Shown here piece by piece: positions 25,767 through 34,500 of a stretch of DNA of 64,000 bases. The translations under genes were made by a program, and so were the position numbers. Numbering within the stretch: the first letter of the stretch is position 1; the number at the start of each line of letters is the position of its first letter. This stretch comes from Pseudomonadota bacterium. GTDB taxonomy: Bacteria > Pseudomonadota > Alphaproteobacteria > Rhizobiales > Hyphomicrobiaceae. The notes beneath the pieces are model-generated. The model had not been told where the DNA came from. It saw only the letters and a program-made list of their open reading frames with translations, and ran no database searches. The stretch is from assembly GCA_023405815.1 (NCBI GenBank), contig JAEXXM010000034.1, positions 17,797 to 81,796 of the forward strand, written 5' to 3'.

Positions 25767-26904
25767 TGTCGTTGCGCTCCCTGTTTCGCGCCTGTGCATA
25801 CAGCATGTCACCCAGGTCGGCCAAGCGCTGACGGCTACTGCCTAACGCCGCATCCGGCGTTGGTGCAGATGCGAACACGGTGGCTATCGGGCGGTAGCGC
25901 GGGATGCGGGTGCCGGGGGCAGGCCGGTCGGCGGTCCAATCGGGCCAGGGGGCCTCGCCTATGACGAGCGGGCCGCGGTCGGCGTAAAGGATTGCTGCGG
26001 CACGGCAGCCCGACCGGCTCGGTAGCAGCAGGGGATGGCCGGTGCAGGCCGCGACGTGCGCCTTGAACAACGTACCTTCCTCATCATCGAAGACGTCGAG
26101 GGTGGCGCCGGGCCGAGGGTTAACCTCGAGGAGGTAGGCCGTGCCGTCGACGATCATGAAGTCAAATGAGACCAATCCGACGAGTTTCAGCGCGGCTGAA
26201 AGGGTCTCGGCCGTGGCACGCATCGCTGCCGCGAGGGGAGGGGCGAGCTCCACCGGGCCCACGGCGCCGCCATAGCGAAACGGCCGCGGCCCGCTGCCGA
26301 CGGACCACTGACGGCTGATGCCGATCACGCGCAATCCATCGCGCGTTGCGAGTGCAAGCACCGAGTGGGGAACACCGTCGAGGCGGCGCTGGTAGTAGCG
26401 TCTGGCGCCGAGCTCGCGATCGTCCGCCGCGGGCACGATGTGCGTTCCGCCGCTGCCACCGATGCGCTTCGATATCCAGCCGGACGGATCGTCCGGAGGG
26501 GTCGTGCGCGTTTGCGGATGCGCGATGGCGTGGGTGTCGAGCAGTGCGACGAGGGCGGAAGGATGCTTGCAACGGGCAATCGTCGCGGCGTCGTTGCCTA
26601 GCAGCGGATAGCGGCGCTCAAGAACGGAGATGAGCTTGGGGCGATCCTCGAAGCCGGACCCGAGGACGAGGCCAACGGGCGGCGTCTCTGCCCGGGCCGT
26701 AAGGTCAGCGAGAGCTGCGAGCGTCTGTTTGGTACGAAATCCAATACGGGCCGCGTCCTTGACGCAAACGGCAGCGGCGGCGTGCTCGGCGGTGTCCGTG
26801 TCGGCGAACGCATCGGCGACAAGCGGCAAGTATCCTGCACGCCGGGCGGAGGCTGCGAGCCCCCGCCCGGCAAGTGCTGCAATGAGGATCGTCTCGCGCG
26901 TCAA
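25708..26904 (-). CDS. orf17: Orf17, ATP-grasp protein of the H4MPT cluster
   Basis: 398 residues. ATP-grasp signs: WISKRIGGSGGTHI (ATP-binding lysines and glycine loop), GPVELAP, and FDFMIVDGTAYLLEVNPRPGATLDVFDD (metal ligands Glu and Asn). The N-terminal 100 residues form a Rossmann-like domain (ILIAALAGRGLAASARRAGY). Orf17 sits between mtdB and mch in M. extorquens too and is needed for the pathway; a ligase step in cofactor synthesis is likely. It overlaps mtdB by four bases and runs 59 bases into mch with a basic, Asn/Arg-rich tail that may not be conserved. Confidence 0.85.
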   Translation of the reverse strand: MTRETILIAALAGRGLAASARRAGYLPLVADAFADTDTAEHAAAAVCVKDAARIGFRTKQTLAALADLTARAETPPVGLVLGSGFEDRPKLISVLERRYPLLGNDAATIARCKHPSALVALLDTHAIAHPQTRTTPPDDPSGWISKRIGGSGGTHIVPAADDRELGARRYYQRRLDGVPHSVLALATRDGLRVIGISRQWSVGSGPRPFRYGGAVGPVELAPPLAAAMRATAETLSAALKLVGLVSFDFMIVDGTAYLLEVNPRPGATLDVFDDEEGTLFKAHVAACTGHPLLLPSRSGCRAAAILYADRGPLVIGEAPWPDWTADRPAPGTRIPRYRPIATVFASAPTPDAALGSSRQRLADLGDMLYAQARNRERNDNAEVQRPGPERLGARSQAR

Positions 26905-27800
26905 GCGGTGAGCGTGCGCGCCAGATCGAAGGCGGCGCGGAAGTCGTAGTGCACCGGCTTGTCGGAATCGATCATGCGCTTGAACAGGCCAGATTCCGTC
27001 TTGTACTTGATGTCGCCGATGGCGAGCGGGCCGACGCCGAGCGCGTTGGACCCGGGGAGCGGCGCGCCGTCCATGAACAGCTCCATGCCGTCGATGCCCG
27101 GGGGCGGAACCGCGTTGACGTCGGCTGCGACGAGCAGGTTCTTGGCCTTGGCGAGGTCGTCGGATGTCAGAACCCGGACGCCGGCTGCAGCGGCGGCAAA
27201 CACCACCTCGGTGTCGGCGATGATCGCCTGCTTCTGTTCGAGCGTCTCGCCGGATTTGGCGATGAGATCGACGCCGAAGCGCTGCTTCGACACCTCGGCC
27301 GACTTGATCACGCGGTCGACGCCACGGTGGGCAACGAGCGTCACCTCGGCCCCCTCGAGGGCGGAGATGATCGAGGAGGCGAAACCGACGACGCCGGTGG
27401 CGCCGAATACGGCGACCTTGGTGCCCTTCCAGCCGCGGTTGAACTTGGTGCGCAGCACGCGCTCAGCGCACGCGACCATGGCAGCGGCGGTGGTGAACGA
27501 GCCGGCCGGGTCAGCCAGAGCCGAGAGACCGAACGGAGGCACGAGCGCCTTCTGCACGGCTTCCAGCATGTCGAGGGCGAGGATGGCGTCCTTGCCGCCG
27601 ATGAAGAAGCCCGTCCGCACACCGTAGTTCGGCGGGCGTGAGAAGATGGCGTCCTGGGTAAGGGCGGTGACCTCCTCCAGCGTCACGTTGATGTAGGGGA
27701 CAATGACCTTCCAGCCGGCATCCGCCGCCATGTTCACGTCGAAGGGGGACATATGCTTCTGCGGTGAGAGCATGTGCAGGATCGGAGTGGCTTCGCTCAT
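26901..27800 (-). CDS. mtdB: NAD(P)-dependent methylene-H4MPT dehydrogenase
   Basis: 299 residues. The N terminus ILHMLSPQKHMSPFDVNMAADAGWK is the family signature, and VAVFGATGVVGFASS is the dinucleotide loop. Conserved DVNAVPPPGIDGMELF and GVGPLAIGDIKYK follow. It oxidises methylene-H4MPT to methenyl-H4MPT, producing NAD(P)H. MtdB rather than MtdA is indicated by its position between orfY and orf17. A start at ATG 27800 is supported by the conserved N terminus. Confidence 0.93.
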   Translation of the reverse strand: MSEATPILHMLSPQKHMSPFDVNMAADAGWKVIVPYINVTLEEVTALTQDAIFSRPPNYGVRTGFFIGGKDAILALDMLEAVQKALVPPFGLSALADPAGSFTTAAAMVACAERVLRTKFNRGWKGTKVAVFGATGVVGFASSIISALEGAEVTLVAHRGVDRVIKSAEVSKQRFGVDLIAKSGETLEQKQAIIADTEVVFAAAAAGVRVLTSDDLAKAKNLLVAADVNAVPPPGIDGMELFMDGAPLPGSNALGVGPLAIGDIKYKTESGLFKRMIDSDKPVHYDFRAAFDLARTLTA

Positions 27801-27826
27801 GATTGGTCTTCCCTGGCTCGTCTGAT

Positions 27827-28843
27827 TTATGTGCTTGCGATCTTCTCTACGGTGGCGCCCCTGTTGCGCCCTTCGGCAATAAGGATCTCAAGACCCTCGC
27901 GTCTAGCGATTTCGATCGAGGAATCATAGAGGCGGCGCGCAATTTCCTGCGACGGCGCGAAGGCGAACCCTGTCGGCCCCCACGAGCTCTGTCCAATTCC
28001 GTAGGCGCCGGCCGCGCGCAATGACTCGATGACGCGGCCAACGGCCGGGCTGGTCCACGGGCTGCCGCCTTGTGCACTTGCGAAGTGATCGCCTACGGCT
28101 CGCTGAATCGCGGTCAGAGCATTGCCGAACACCTCGATGTCGGCTTCCATCAGCCCGGGCACAAGCTGCATCAGGACGAGGCGGCATATCTCAGCTGCCA
28201 CCTCTGCGGGCATCGGCGGCAAGGCCGCGAAGGCGTTGGATTCGGCCTCGCCGTGTACGCCGGCGGTGCTCTTGTCCATGACGAGCAGCGCGCGCCAGGC
28301 AGCAGGAAAGTCGGTGCGCACAAGGATGGGCGGGGCGCGGTCAATGGAACCGCGGCCGCCATCGACTATGAAGCCGCCCTGCTCGAAGGCAGCCATTCCG
28401 ATGGCCGAACGGGCGCCGCGGTTGACCAATTCTCCGAGCTGGGAAGGGACGTGGTCGATGCCTTCGAGGGTCATCAGCGCGGCACCTGCCGCGAGCGCCA
28501 GTTGCGTGCCGGACCCGAGGCCCGCATGGGGCGGTATGGCAGAGGCAACCTTTACCTCATAGGCGCCGGGAAGCGCGTGAGCGTCGGCAAGGCGGCGTAG
28601 CGTTGAGAGCGCGCGGGCGTGGTCGGGGCCCTCGCCCTTGAAGGCTTTGCTGCGCTTGAGGATTACTTCCGTGCGCGGAGCATCGACGGCCAGCCCGATG
28701 CTGCCGAACATGCGGCCGAGATTGCCGTTGAGATCGAGAAAGCCGAGATGCAGGCGCGCAGGGGCGACCACGCGCACGGCGCCGGCGTGGGAGCGCGCGC
28801 GCTTTGTGGGTGCCTCAGATTGCGTTGCGTCGGCCAGTGGCAT
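27827..28843 (-). CDS. orfY: OrfY, beta-ribofuranosylaminobenzene 5'-phosphate synthase
   Basis: 338 residues. A GHMP-kinase-like fold: VRVVAPARLHLGFLDLNGNLGRMFGSIGLAV, then PPHAGLGSGTQLALAAGAAL as the phosphate loop, and GQSSWGPTGFAF. The enzyme joins p-hydroxybenzoate or a similar acid with PRPP in the first committed step of methanopterin synthesis, with release of CO2 and pyrophosphate. It is the first gene of the minus-strand H4MPT cluster, 26 bases before mtdB, and diverges from the pterin dehydratase gene with 53 bases between. Confidence 0.9.
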   Translation of the reverse strand: MPLADATQSEAPTKRARSHAGAVRVVAPARLHLGFLDLNGNLGRMFGSIGLAVDAPRTEVILKRSKAFKGEGPDHARALSTLRRLADAHALPGAYEVKVASAIPPHAGLGSGTQLALAAGAALMTLEGIDHVPSQLGELVNRGARSAIGMAAFEQGGFIVDGGRGSIDRAPPILVRTDFPAAWRALLVMDKSTAGVHGEAESNAFAALPPMPAEVAAEICRLVLMQLVPGLMEADIEVFGNALTAIQRAVGDHFASAQGGSPWTSPAVGRVIESLRAAGAYGIGQSSWGPTGFAFAPSQEIARRLYDSSIEIARREGLEILIAEGRNRGATVEKIAST

Positions 28844-28896
28844 TACGGTTCAACCTGCTGATGCGGAGCGTCCCCATAGCCGGAGGAGAGGACATT

Positions 28897-29274
28897 ATGG
28901 CGGCTGAGCGCGAAAAGCCCATGCCGGATGCCGAAGTCAACGAGTGGCTGCAAAAAAACCTGCCAAAATGGCGTCTTGAGGATGGCTGGATCCGGCGGAC
29001 ATACAAGACAAGCGGGTGGAAGGGAACTCTGATGGTGATCACGACCGTCGGCCATCTGGCCGAGGCCGCATGGCACCATCCTGATATCACAGCGTCCTAC
29101 GCCTGGGTCGAGGTGCGCCTAATGACGCATACTGCGAAAGGCATCACCCCTAAGGACCTGGAGCTGGCCAAGAAGATCGAAGAGGTCATCCATTGGCAGC
29201 CGGGAAAGGAAGGAGGGGCGTTGGAGGGGACCCCAGTCTCCGACCAGCGCTTCGCTTACATAAAATACGATTGA
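28897..29274 (+). CDS. Pterin-4a-carbinolamine dehydratase-like protein
   Basis: 125 residues from ATG 28897, with GGAGGAGAGG upstream. The motif LAEAAWHHPDITASYAWVEVRLMTHTAKGITPKDLELAKKIEEV covers the PCD/DCoH active site: His-His-Pro-Asp and the distal His. Usual members recycle hydroxytetrahydrobiopterin; in H4MPT organisms without aromatic hydroxylases a pterin-synthesis or repair role is proposed. Its place divergent from orfY supports the latter. The N terminus has an added basic 15 residues. Confidence 0.82.
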   Translation: MAAEREKPMPDAEVNEWLQKNLPKWRLEDGWIRRTYKTSGWKGTLMVITTVGHLAEAAWHHPDITASYAWVEVRLMTHTAKGITPKDLELAKKIEEVIHWQPGKEGGALEGTPVSDQRFAYIKYD

Positions 29275-29527
29275 TTTTTGCTGATGCGAGAAGCGAGAGG
29301 CTTGTCGTGCGGCTCGCATTGAGCAAGTGGATGTCCGGCGCACGCGCCGAGGCCCCTTGGGCCTTTGCTGCTTCGCGGCCAAGCAGGCCACCGCCTCTCA
29401 ACGTCACATCCGCGGGGTGGCCCGCCGGGGTGGTCCCGCCACGACACGCTTGAGCGAGCTTGACAGCTTGCGTTGGCGCGGCTTGCGCGTTAACGAGCAC
29501 CGCCTGCCGACACCTTCATGAGCCAAG

Positions 29528-30037
29528 ATGCCCGCCACTTCGACCGTTCGCGACGTTTCGAGATTCGATTGCATCGTGGCGCTGGGCTCAAATCTCGGCG
29601 ACAAGGCTGCCAACATCGACCGGGCCATAGAGCTCTTGACCGAGATGGGGGATGTGCGACTGCTGGCGCGGTCGCGCAATTATGCGACGGAGCCATGGGG
29701 CAAGACGGACCAGGACTGGTTCGTCAACGCAGCGATCGCCGTCGCGACGTCGCTGTCGCCGCGGTTACTGCTGGCGCGCTGCAAGGACATCGAGCGGCGT
29801 ATGGGACGTGTGGAGGTGGAGCGCTGGGGGCCGCGCATCATCGACCTCGATCTCCTCGTCTATCGCGGCGTCACCATCGATGAGCCGGATCTCGTGCTGC
29901 CGCATCCGCATATCGGAGCGCGTTCCTTCGTGCTGGCGCCGCTGATGGACCTCGATCCCGATCTTCCGATCTGCGGCAAGAGCGTGCGCGAGATGTACGA
30001 GGCCATAGACCATTCGAGTGTGCGCGTTCTCGAATGA
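29528..30037 (+). CDS. folK: 2-amino-4-hydroxy-6-hydroxymethyldihydropteridine diphosphokinase
   Basis: 169 residues. VALGSNLGDKAANIDRAIELL is the N-terminal signature; RWGPRIIDLDLLVY holds the two metal-binding Asp residues, and LVLPHPHIGARSFVLAPLMDL closes the site. It transfers diphosphate from ATP to hydroxymethyldihydropterin, a step shared by folate and possibly methanopterin synthesis. A 253-base gap before it shows no gene. The start lacks a strong ribosome site; no other start suits the conserved N terminus. Confidence 0.9.
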   Translation: MPATSTVRDVSRFDCIVALGSNLGDKAANIDRAIELLTEMGDVRLLARSRNYATEPWGKTDQDWFVNAAIAVATSLSPRLLLARCKDIERRMGRVEVERWGPRIIDLDLLVYRGVTIDEPDLVLPHPHIGARSFVLAPLMDLDPDLPICGKSVREMYEAIDHSSVRVLE

Positions 30038-30066
30038 GGGCGGAGCGCCGCCTCGTAAACCCTGGC

Positions 30067-30471
30067 CTATTGCTTTCTCGGAATCGCCCAGCAGCTCGGC
30101 AGATGTTTCATGCCGATCTTGGGGTAGTAGCCTTCGGCTGCGGGCGCGGCGAGCAGGATCAACGTCGTGTCGTCTCCGGCTAGGCGATGCGTTTCGGCAA
30201 TGAGGCGCTTGCCGATGCCCTTGCCTTGATAGGCGGCATCGACGGCGAGGTCGGAGAGATAGCAGCAGTAAGCGAAATCGGTGATGGCGCGCGATATGCC
30301 GACAAGCCGGTCGCCGTCGCGAGCCGTTACGATGACATCGGCCTGACGCAGCATCCTGTCGAGCCGGGCCAGATCCTGCGCCGGGCGCCGCGCAGCGAGC
30401 GTCGAAGCGACGAGGATCGCCTGGAACTCCTCAGCGGCGAGCTGAGGCTCGCCGGCGAACTCTATCGGCAT
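30067..30471 (-). CDS. GNAT family N-acetyltransferase
   Basis: 134 residues from ATG 30471. YLSDLAVDAAYQGKGIGKRLIAETH is the acetyl-CoA binding loop, and LLAAPAAEGYYPKIGMKHLPSCW is the usual C-terminal part. Earlier starts in the same frame (30513, 30552) lie in or beside the cytochrome terminator, so I reject them. The acceptor is unknown, and the gene seems unrelated to its neighbours. Confidence 0.75.
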   Translation of the reverse strand: MPIEFAGEPQLAAEEFQAILVASTLAARRPAQDLARLDRMLRQADVIVTARDGDRLVGISRAITDFAYCCYLSDLAVDAAYQGKGIGKRLIAETHRLAGDDTTLILLAAPAAEGYYPKIGMKHLPSCWAIPRKQ

Positions 30472-30518
30472 GGCACGCCTTGCGTGGAGTTTGAGGGGAC
30501 AATGTTGGGCCATCGTCT

Positions 30519-30560
30519 GAAAAGTACAACGCCGCGGATCGTTGCGATCCACGGCGTTGC
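30519..30560 (-). terminator. Intrinsic terminator of the cytochrome c gene
   Basis: On the minus strand CAACGCCG pairs with CGGCGTTG (30552-30559 with 30527-30534), extended inwards by GGATCG/CGATCC around a CAA loop, about 15 bp in total. TACTTTT follows. It starts 22 bases after the cytochrome stop. Confidence 0.85.
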
Positions 30561-30581
30561 AGAATTCAAAGATGGCGCAGC

Positions 30582-30965
30582 TTACTTGGAGCTGCCGTCA
30601 GCATTGAAGGATTCGATGTAGGCGATGAGGTCGTCACGCTCGGTTTCATCCTTGACGCCGGCGAACAACATCTTATTGCCCGGTACCTTCTTTTTCGGGT
30701 CGGCAACCCACTCATGCAGTGCCGCATCATCCCAGGTGATGCCGGAGGCCTTGAGGGCCGGGGAGTAGTTGAAGCCCTCGACCGACGCAGCGGCGCGGCC
30801 GAGAATGCCATTCAGCTCAGGACCGACCTTGTTCTTGGCGCCCGGACCGATTGCATGGCAAGGCGCGCACTTGGTGAACACCTTCTTGCCGGCTTCCTTG
30901 TCCTGCGCCAACGCAACCGTCGGCATTGCGAGTGCCAGACCCGCTGCGACAACCCACTTCAGCAT
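30582..30965 (-). CDS. Soluble class I cytochrome c
   Basis: 127 residues from ATG 30965, with GGGAGA upstream. Signal peptide 1-20 (VALAQDK). The haem site is KCAPCHAIG, near residues 32-37, and the Met ligand is in PGNKMLFAG. Size and motifs match cytochrome c2/c550. In the periplasm it could take electrons from XoxG or carry them to a terminal oxidase; the first is inference from the neighbouring methanol genes. It is monocistronic, with its own terminator and a 176-base upstream region. Confidence 0.88.
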   Translation of the reverse strand: MLKWVVAAGLALAMPTVALAQDKEAGKKVFTKCAPCHAIGPGAKNKVGPELNGILGRAAASVEGFNYSPALKASGITWDDAALHEWVADPKKKVPGNKMLFAGVKDETERDDLIAYIESFNADGSSK

Positions 30966-31141
30966 CCCGTTTCTCCCTTTTCGACGTGCTCGCGTCGTTG
31001 ATGGCGCGCGCATCATCCAATAGTCATCGTGAATGTGCCAAGTCTTTTGTGAACTTGGACTGAACACGATGACGCACCCCCCAATACTTGGCTTTTCTTG
31101 AGGGCTGGAGTCAGGAATTCCGTGTCGCAGCAAAACAAGAG

Positions 31142-32389
31142 CTAAGCGTCGCTGGGTTCCGGTGTTTTCTCGACCGAAGGCTTGGGGCTGGCTCCTCCCG
31201 GCCGACGATAGATGAACGACGGTGAAGGCTGGTGTGATTCAACATCTGCCACTTTCGCCCAGTCCAAATGCATCGACGACAGCGAGCACGCCGGATCGGT
31301 ATTGGCGGCGTCTCCGGTCAGGGCGAACGCCTGGCAGCGGCAGCCGCCGTAGTCGATCTCCTTGCGCGGACAGCTGCGGCACGGCTCCTTCATCCAGCTC
31401 GTGCCGCGATACATGTTGAACGCCGAGCCGTTGAGCCAGATGTCGGCGAGGGGACGATCCTTCACATTGTCGAACTCGAGATGCGTGATCGATTCCGCTG
31501 CGTGGCAGGGGAGCACGCGCCCCGAAGGGGTGATGTTGATGATGCCGCGGCCCCAACCGCCCATGCAGGGCTTGGGGTACTTGGCGTAATAGTCCGGAAC
31601 GACGGCGTCGATGACGATGACGCCCTTGAGGCGCTCGCGCTCGCGCTCGACGATGCGGGCCGCGTCCATGAAGGCTTCGCGCGTCGGCATCAGCGAGGCG
31701 CGGTTCTTGAGCGCCCACGCATAGTACTGAACGTGAGCGATCTCGACGCGACCGGCGCCCAGCTCGACCGCGTAGTTGATGATCGCTTCGACGTTGTGGA
31801 TGTTGTGGCGGTGTATCGGTGCGTTGACGGTCAGTGGCATGCCGAGCTCGCGAACCCAGGCGGCTACCTCTTTCTTCTTGGCGCTGCCGCCCTTGTAGCC
31901 GGCGATGCGGTCGGCGTTCTCTGCCGCGGTGTCGACGTCCTGGATGGAAATCTGGACGTGATCGAGGCCGCACTCCTTCAGCTTCTCGAGCCGGTCACGT
32001 TTCAGAAGCACGGCGGCGGTGATGAGGTTGGTGTAGAGACCTGCCTCGGATGCCGTCTTGATGATCTCTTCGAGGTCGCGGCGCGCCGTCGGCTCGCCCC
32101 CCGACAGGTGAACCTGCAGGATGCCGAGCTGGGCCGCTTGGCGCATCACCTTCTGCCATTCCTCGGTCGAAAGCTCGGTGTTGACCTTCTCGAGCTCGAG
32201 AGGGTTCGAGCAGTATGGGCACTGCAGAGGGCAGCGGTGCGTCAGCTCCGCGAGGAGGCCGATCGGCGCGCGAATAGCGCAGGAAGGATCGGGTGAGGGC
32301 GCGGACGATGCGTCACAACGCATCTCGCCAGCATCCATGGTGACAGTCTCTTCCGTCACATGTTTGTCAGAGGGGGCAGTTTCGTTCAT
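31142..32389 (-). CDS. pqqE: PQQ synthesis radical SAM protein PqqE
   Basis: 415 residues. The radical SAM motif CPLQCPYC is near 53-60, followed by SGGEPT. The C-terminal SPASM-type region has CMGGWGRG and CRSCPRKEIDYGGCRCQAF for auxiliary clusters. With PqqD it links Glu and Tyr of PqqA. About 35 residues precede the usual start (GLLAELTHRC), and the tail after 385 is Pro/Ser-rich; both extend beyond typical length. It overlaps pqqD by four bases and ends the operon. Confidence 0.95.
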   Translation of the reverse strand: MNETAPSDKHVTEETVTMDAGEMRCDASSAPSPDPSCAIRAPIGLLAELTHRCPLQCPYCSNPLELEKVNTELSTEEWQKVMRQAAQLGILQVHLSGGEPTARRDLEEIIKTASEAGLYTNLITAAVLLKRDRLEKLKECGLDHVQISIQDVDTAAENADRIAGYKGGSAKKKEVAAWVRELGMPLTVNAPIHRHNIHNVEAIINYAVELGAGRVEIAHVQYYAWALKNRASLMPTREAFMDAARIVERERERLKGVIVIDAVVPDYYAKYPKPCMGGWGRGIINITPSGRVLPCHAAESITHLEFDNVKDRPLADIWLNGSAFNMYRGTSWMKEPCRSCPRKEIDYGGCRCQAFALTGDAANTDPACSLSSMHLDWAKVADVESHQPSPSFIYRRPGGASPKPSVEKTPEPSDA

Positions 32390-32688
32390 GCCTTCACTAC
32401 TCCCTTGTCCGCGAGGTCCTGCAGCATCGCGATGATGTCGGCCTCGATATCCTCCTTAGGCGCGTTGTATTCCTTAGCTAGTATCTCGGCGATATCGCCA
32501 ACAGTGCGCGCCCCATCACAAAGCTTCAAAACCTCGACAGCGATCGGGTCTGGGTCAAACAGGCGTTCGGGCGCGAGGATCAGCCAGCGGCCACGGCCGG
32601 CATCATGGCGCATCTTGATATAGGGCGGCATGGCTGGCTTGCTGGCGGCTGTGATAACCGTTCGCTGGCGTGGCGCCGTTTCACCCAT
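32386..32688 (-). CDS. pqqD: PqqA-binding chaperone PqqD
   Basis: 100 residues. MRHDAGRGRWLILAPERLFDPDPIAVEVLKLCDG is the typical PqqD core; DIEADIIAMLQDLADKGVV ends it. It binds PqqA and presents it to PqqE. The gene starts at the base after the pqqC stop codon, so pqqC and pqqD abut but are not fused; in M. extorquens they are fused. Confidence 0.93.
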   Translation of the reverse strand: MGETAPRQRTVITAASKPAMPPYIKMRHDAGRGRWLILAPERLFDPDPIAVEVLKLCDGARTVGDIAEILAKEYNAPKEDIEADIIAMLQDLADKGVVKA

Positions 32689-33465
32689 TTAGAGCCCCTC
32701 CGGGCGGAATGCGCCGGGCGGAACGTGCCCTTCGACGTAGGCATGCTGCAGGGCGTCGAGCTGAACCCAGAGCACGTTGCACTTGAAGCGGACGGCGTCA
32801 ACGCAGGCTTCCTGCTCCTCGCGCGTCTTCGCATTCTTCAAGACGTAGCCGAGGGCAAAGTCGGCGTCGCGCGGCGCCTGCGTGAGGCGACGCTTGAAGT
32901 AGGCCATCACCTTGTCGTCGATGAAGTCGGGGTAGTTCTCCAACATGCCCGCGATCCGCTCCTTGTGGATCTTGGGTGCGAAGAGCTCGGTGAGCGAAGA
33001 GGCGATAGCGACGGTGATTGGCTGCTCGCGGACGAAGGTGACGTAGGATTCGACGGCAAAGCGCGTCGCGGGCAGCGCGCCCTTCATGGAAACGACGTAG
33101 TCGCGATCGAGGCCGAGGCCGTCGGTCAGCACCAGCCAGCGCTCGATTCCGCCTTCCTCATCGCCGAAGCCGTCGTGATCGAGGATGCGGTGCACCCATT
33201 CGCGGCGCAGCTCGCGATCATGCAGGCGGCTGACGAGGGCGGCATCCTTGCGCGGCACCGCAGACTGATAGCAGTAGCGGTTGAGGGCCCAGGCCTGCAC
33301 CTGCGGCTTCTTCAGCTTGCCGCCGTGAAGCATGTGATGGAATGGATGCTTGTCGTGGTAGCGCTCGGCGCCGACGGCGCGGATCGCGGCCTCGAACTCG
33401 CCGACGGGCATCGGCTCGAGATCTTTCAGCTCGCTGCTTTTGCGCTCGAAGCTGACGGCGCTCAT
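32689..33465 (-). CDS. pqqC: Pyrroloquinoline-quinone synthase PqqC
   Basis: 258 residues from ATG 33465. YHDKHPFHHMLHGGKLKKPQVQAWALNRYCYQ and ILDHDGFGDEEGGIERWLVLTDGLGL are family signatures, with His ligands of the substrate pocket. It is a cofactor-free oxidase that makes the last ring closure and oxidation of PQQ. It overlaps pqqB by four bases. An Ala/Arg-free N-terminal 12 residues further up the frame are not needed. Confidence 0.95.
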   Translation of the reverse strand: MSAVSFERKSSELKDLEPMPVGEFEAAIRAVGAERYHDKHPFHHMLHGGKLKKPQVQAWALNRYCYQSAVPRKDAALVSRLHDRELRREWVHRILDHDGFGDEEGGIERWLVLTDGLGLDRDYVVSMKGALPATRFAVESYVTFVREQPITVAIASSLTELFAPKIHKERIAGMLENYPDFIDDKVMAYFKRRLTQAPRDADFALGYVLKNAKTREEQEACVDAVRFKCNVLWVQLDALQHAYVEGHVPPGAFRPEGL

Positions 33466-34391
33466 AGGCGTACCTCCATGCCGTCGTACCCGACTTCCCA
33501 TCCCGCGCCATCTATGGCCTTACGGGCGGGCGAGTTCTCGTCCAGCGCCGGGTTCGAGTTGTTTATATGAACATATATGAGCCTGCCCACACCCAGTTTC
33601 GAGAAGGCGGCGATCGACCCCGCGGGTCCGGACATGCTGATGTGGCCCATTCGGGCTCCGGTTTTGTTGAGCAGCCCCTGCTCGATCATCTCGTCGTCGG
33701 TGAACAGCGTCCCATCGAAGAAGACGATGGACGCGCCCTTCAGGCGCTCGGCGAGCGTCTCATCTATCTCAGCGCAGCCGGGAATGTAAAAGAAGGACTT
33801 CTTCTCGACCGGATCAGTAACTTTGAGGCCGATGGTGTCGCCGTCGCGGCTGCCGAAATTGCTCGAGGAGGCATCCTCCAGATAGAGCGCGATCTTGCCC
33901 GGAACGGCGAAGGCTTCGACCGTTAGGCCGAGGTCCGTATCGGCGCCCCTGAGCTCGAACGGCTTGTCGAGCGCGATCTCGTTGCGCGGAACGAACTGCT
34001 CGGCGAGGACCTGGAACACGGAGTTGGCCTGGACAGTCGCCAGCACCCGGTCGGTGGCGTAAATCGACAACGGCTGCGCCTCGCGCAGGTTGATCAGCCC
34101 GATGATGTGGTCGACGTCGCCGTTGGTCAGCACCGCCGCCTTGATCGGACTGTGGCGCAAGCCCAAGCGCGGGTTGGCGTGCAGGGCTGGCGTGTCGCTG
34201 ATCTGCTTGCGCAGGTCCGGCGAGGCGTTGAGCAGAGCCCAGTTCACCCCGTCGCGGCTGACCGCCAGGGAGGACTGTGTGCGGGATTTGAAGCCGGGAG
34301 TGCCCGCGCGCACGGACACGCAATTGCGGCAGTTACAGTTCCACTGCGGGAACCCACCGCCCGCAGCGGAGCCCAAGATCTTGATGTACAT
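33462..34391 (-). CDS. pqqB: PQQ biosynthesis protein PqqB
   Basis: 309 residues. An MBL-fold protein: MYIKILGSAAGGGFPQWNCNCRNC at the N terminus with the structural zinc Cys set, then LTNGDVDHIIGLINLRE with the metal-site Asp-His. IYVHINNSNP closes the fold. PqqB hydroxylates the Tyr ring of the crosslinked peptide. It follows pqqA after 109 bases that hold a hairpin, so its level is probably well below that of pqqA. Confidence 0.95.
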   Translation of the reverse strand: MYIKILGSAAGGGFPQWNCNCRNCVSVRAGTPGFKSRTQSSLAVSRDGVNWALLNASPDLRKQISDTPALHANPRLGLRHSPIKAAVLTNGDVDHIIGLINLREAQPLSIYATDRVLATVQANSVFQVLAEQFVPRNEIALDKPFELRGADTDLGLTVEAFAVPGKIALYLEDASSSNFGSRDGDTIGLKVTDPVEKKSFFYIPGCAEIDETLAERLKGASIVFFDGTLFTDDEMIEQGLLNKTGARMGHISMSGPAGSIAAFSKLGVGRLIYVHINNSNPALDENSPARKAIDGAGWEVGYDGMEVRL

Positions 34392-34427
34392 CGGATGCCG
34401 TCTGGCTGCGGGCGCGCCGACGCCCGA

Positions 34428-34465
34428 TAAAACAACGGCGGCCGAAGGTTCGACCGCCGTTGTCG
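34428..34465 (-). terminator. Attenuator hairpin between pqqA and pqqB
   Basis: A 10-bp stem ACAACGGCGG/CCGCCGTTGT (34432-34441 with 34454-34463) is followed on the minus strand by TTTTA (complement of 34428-34432). A short TTCG-type inner pairing may extend it. It would stop most transcripts after pqqA and let a minority read into pqqBCDE. Confidence 0.8.
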
Positions 34466-34500
34466 GAAACTCACATCGTCAGTGAGTGGATCGACAGTCG

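Noticed and set aside
26630..27641. Plus-strand frames opposite orf17 and mtdB
   Set aside because: Antisense shadows of well-identified minus-strand genes.
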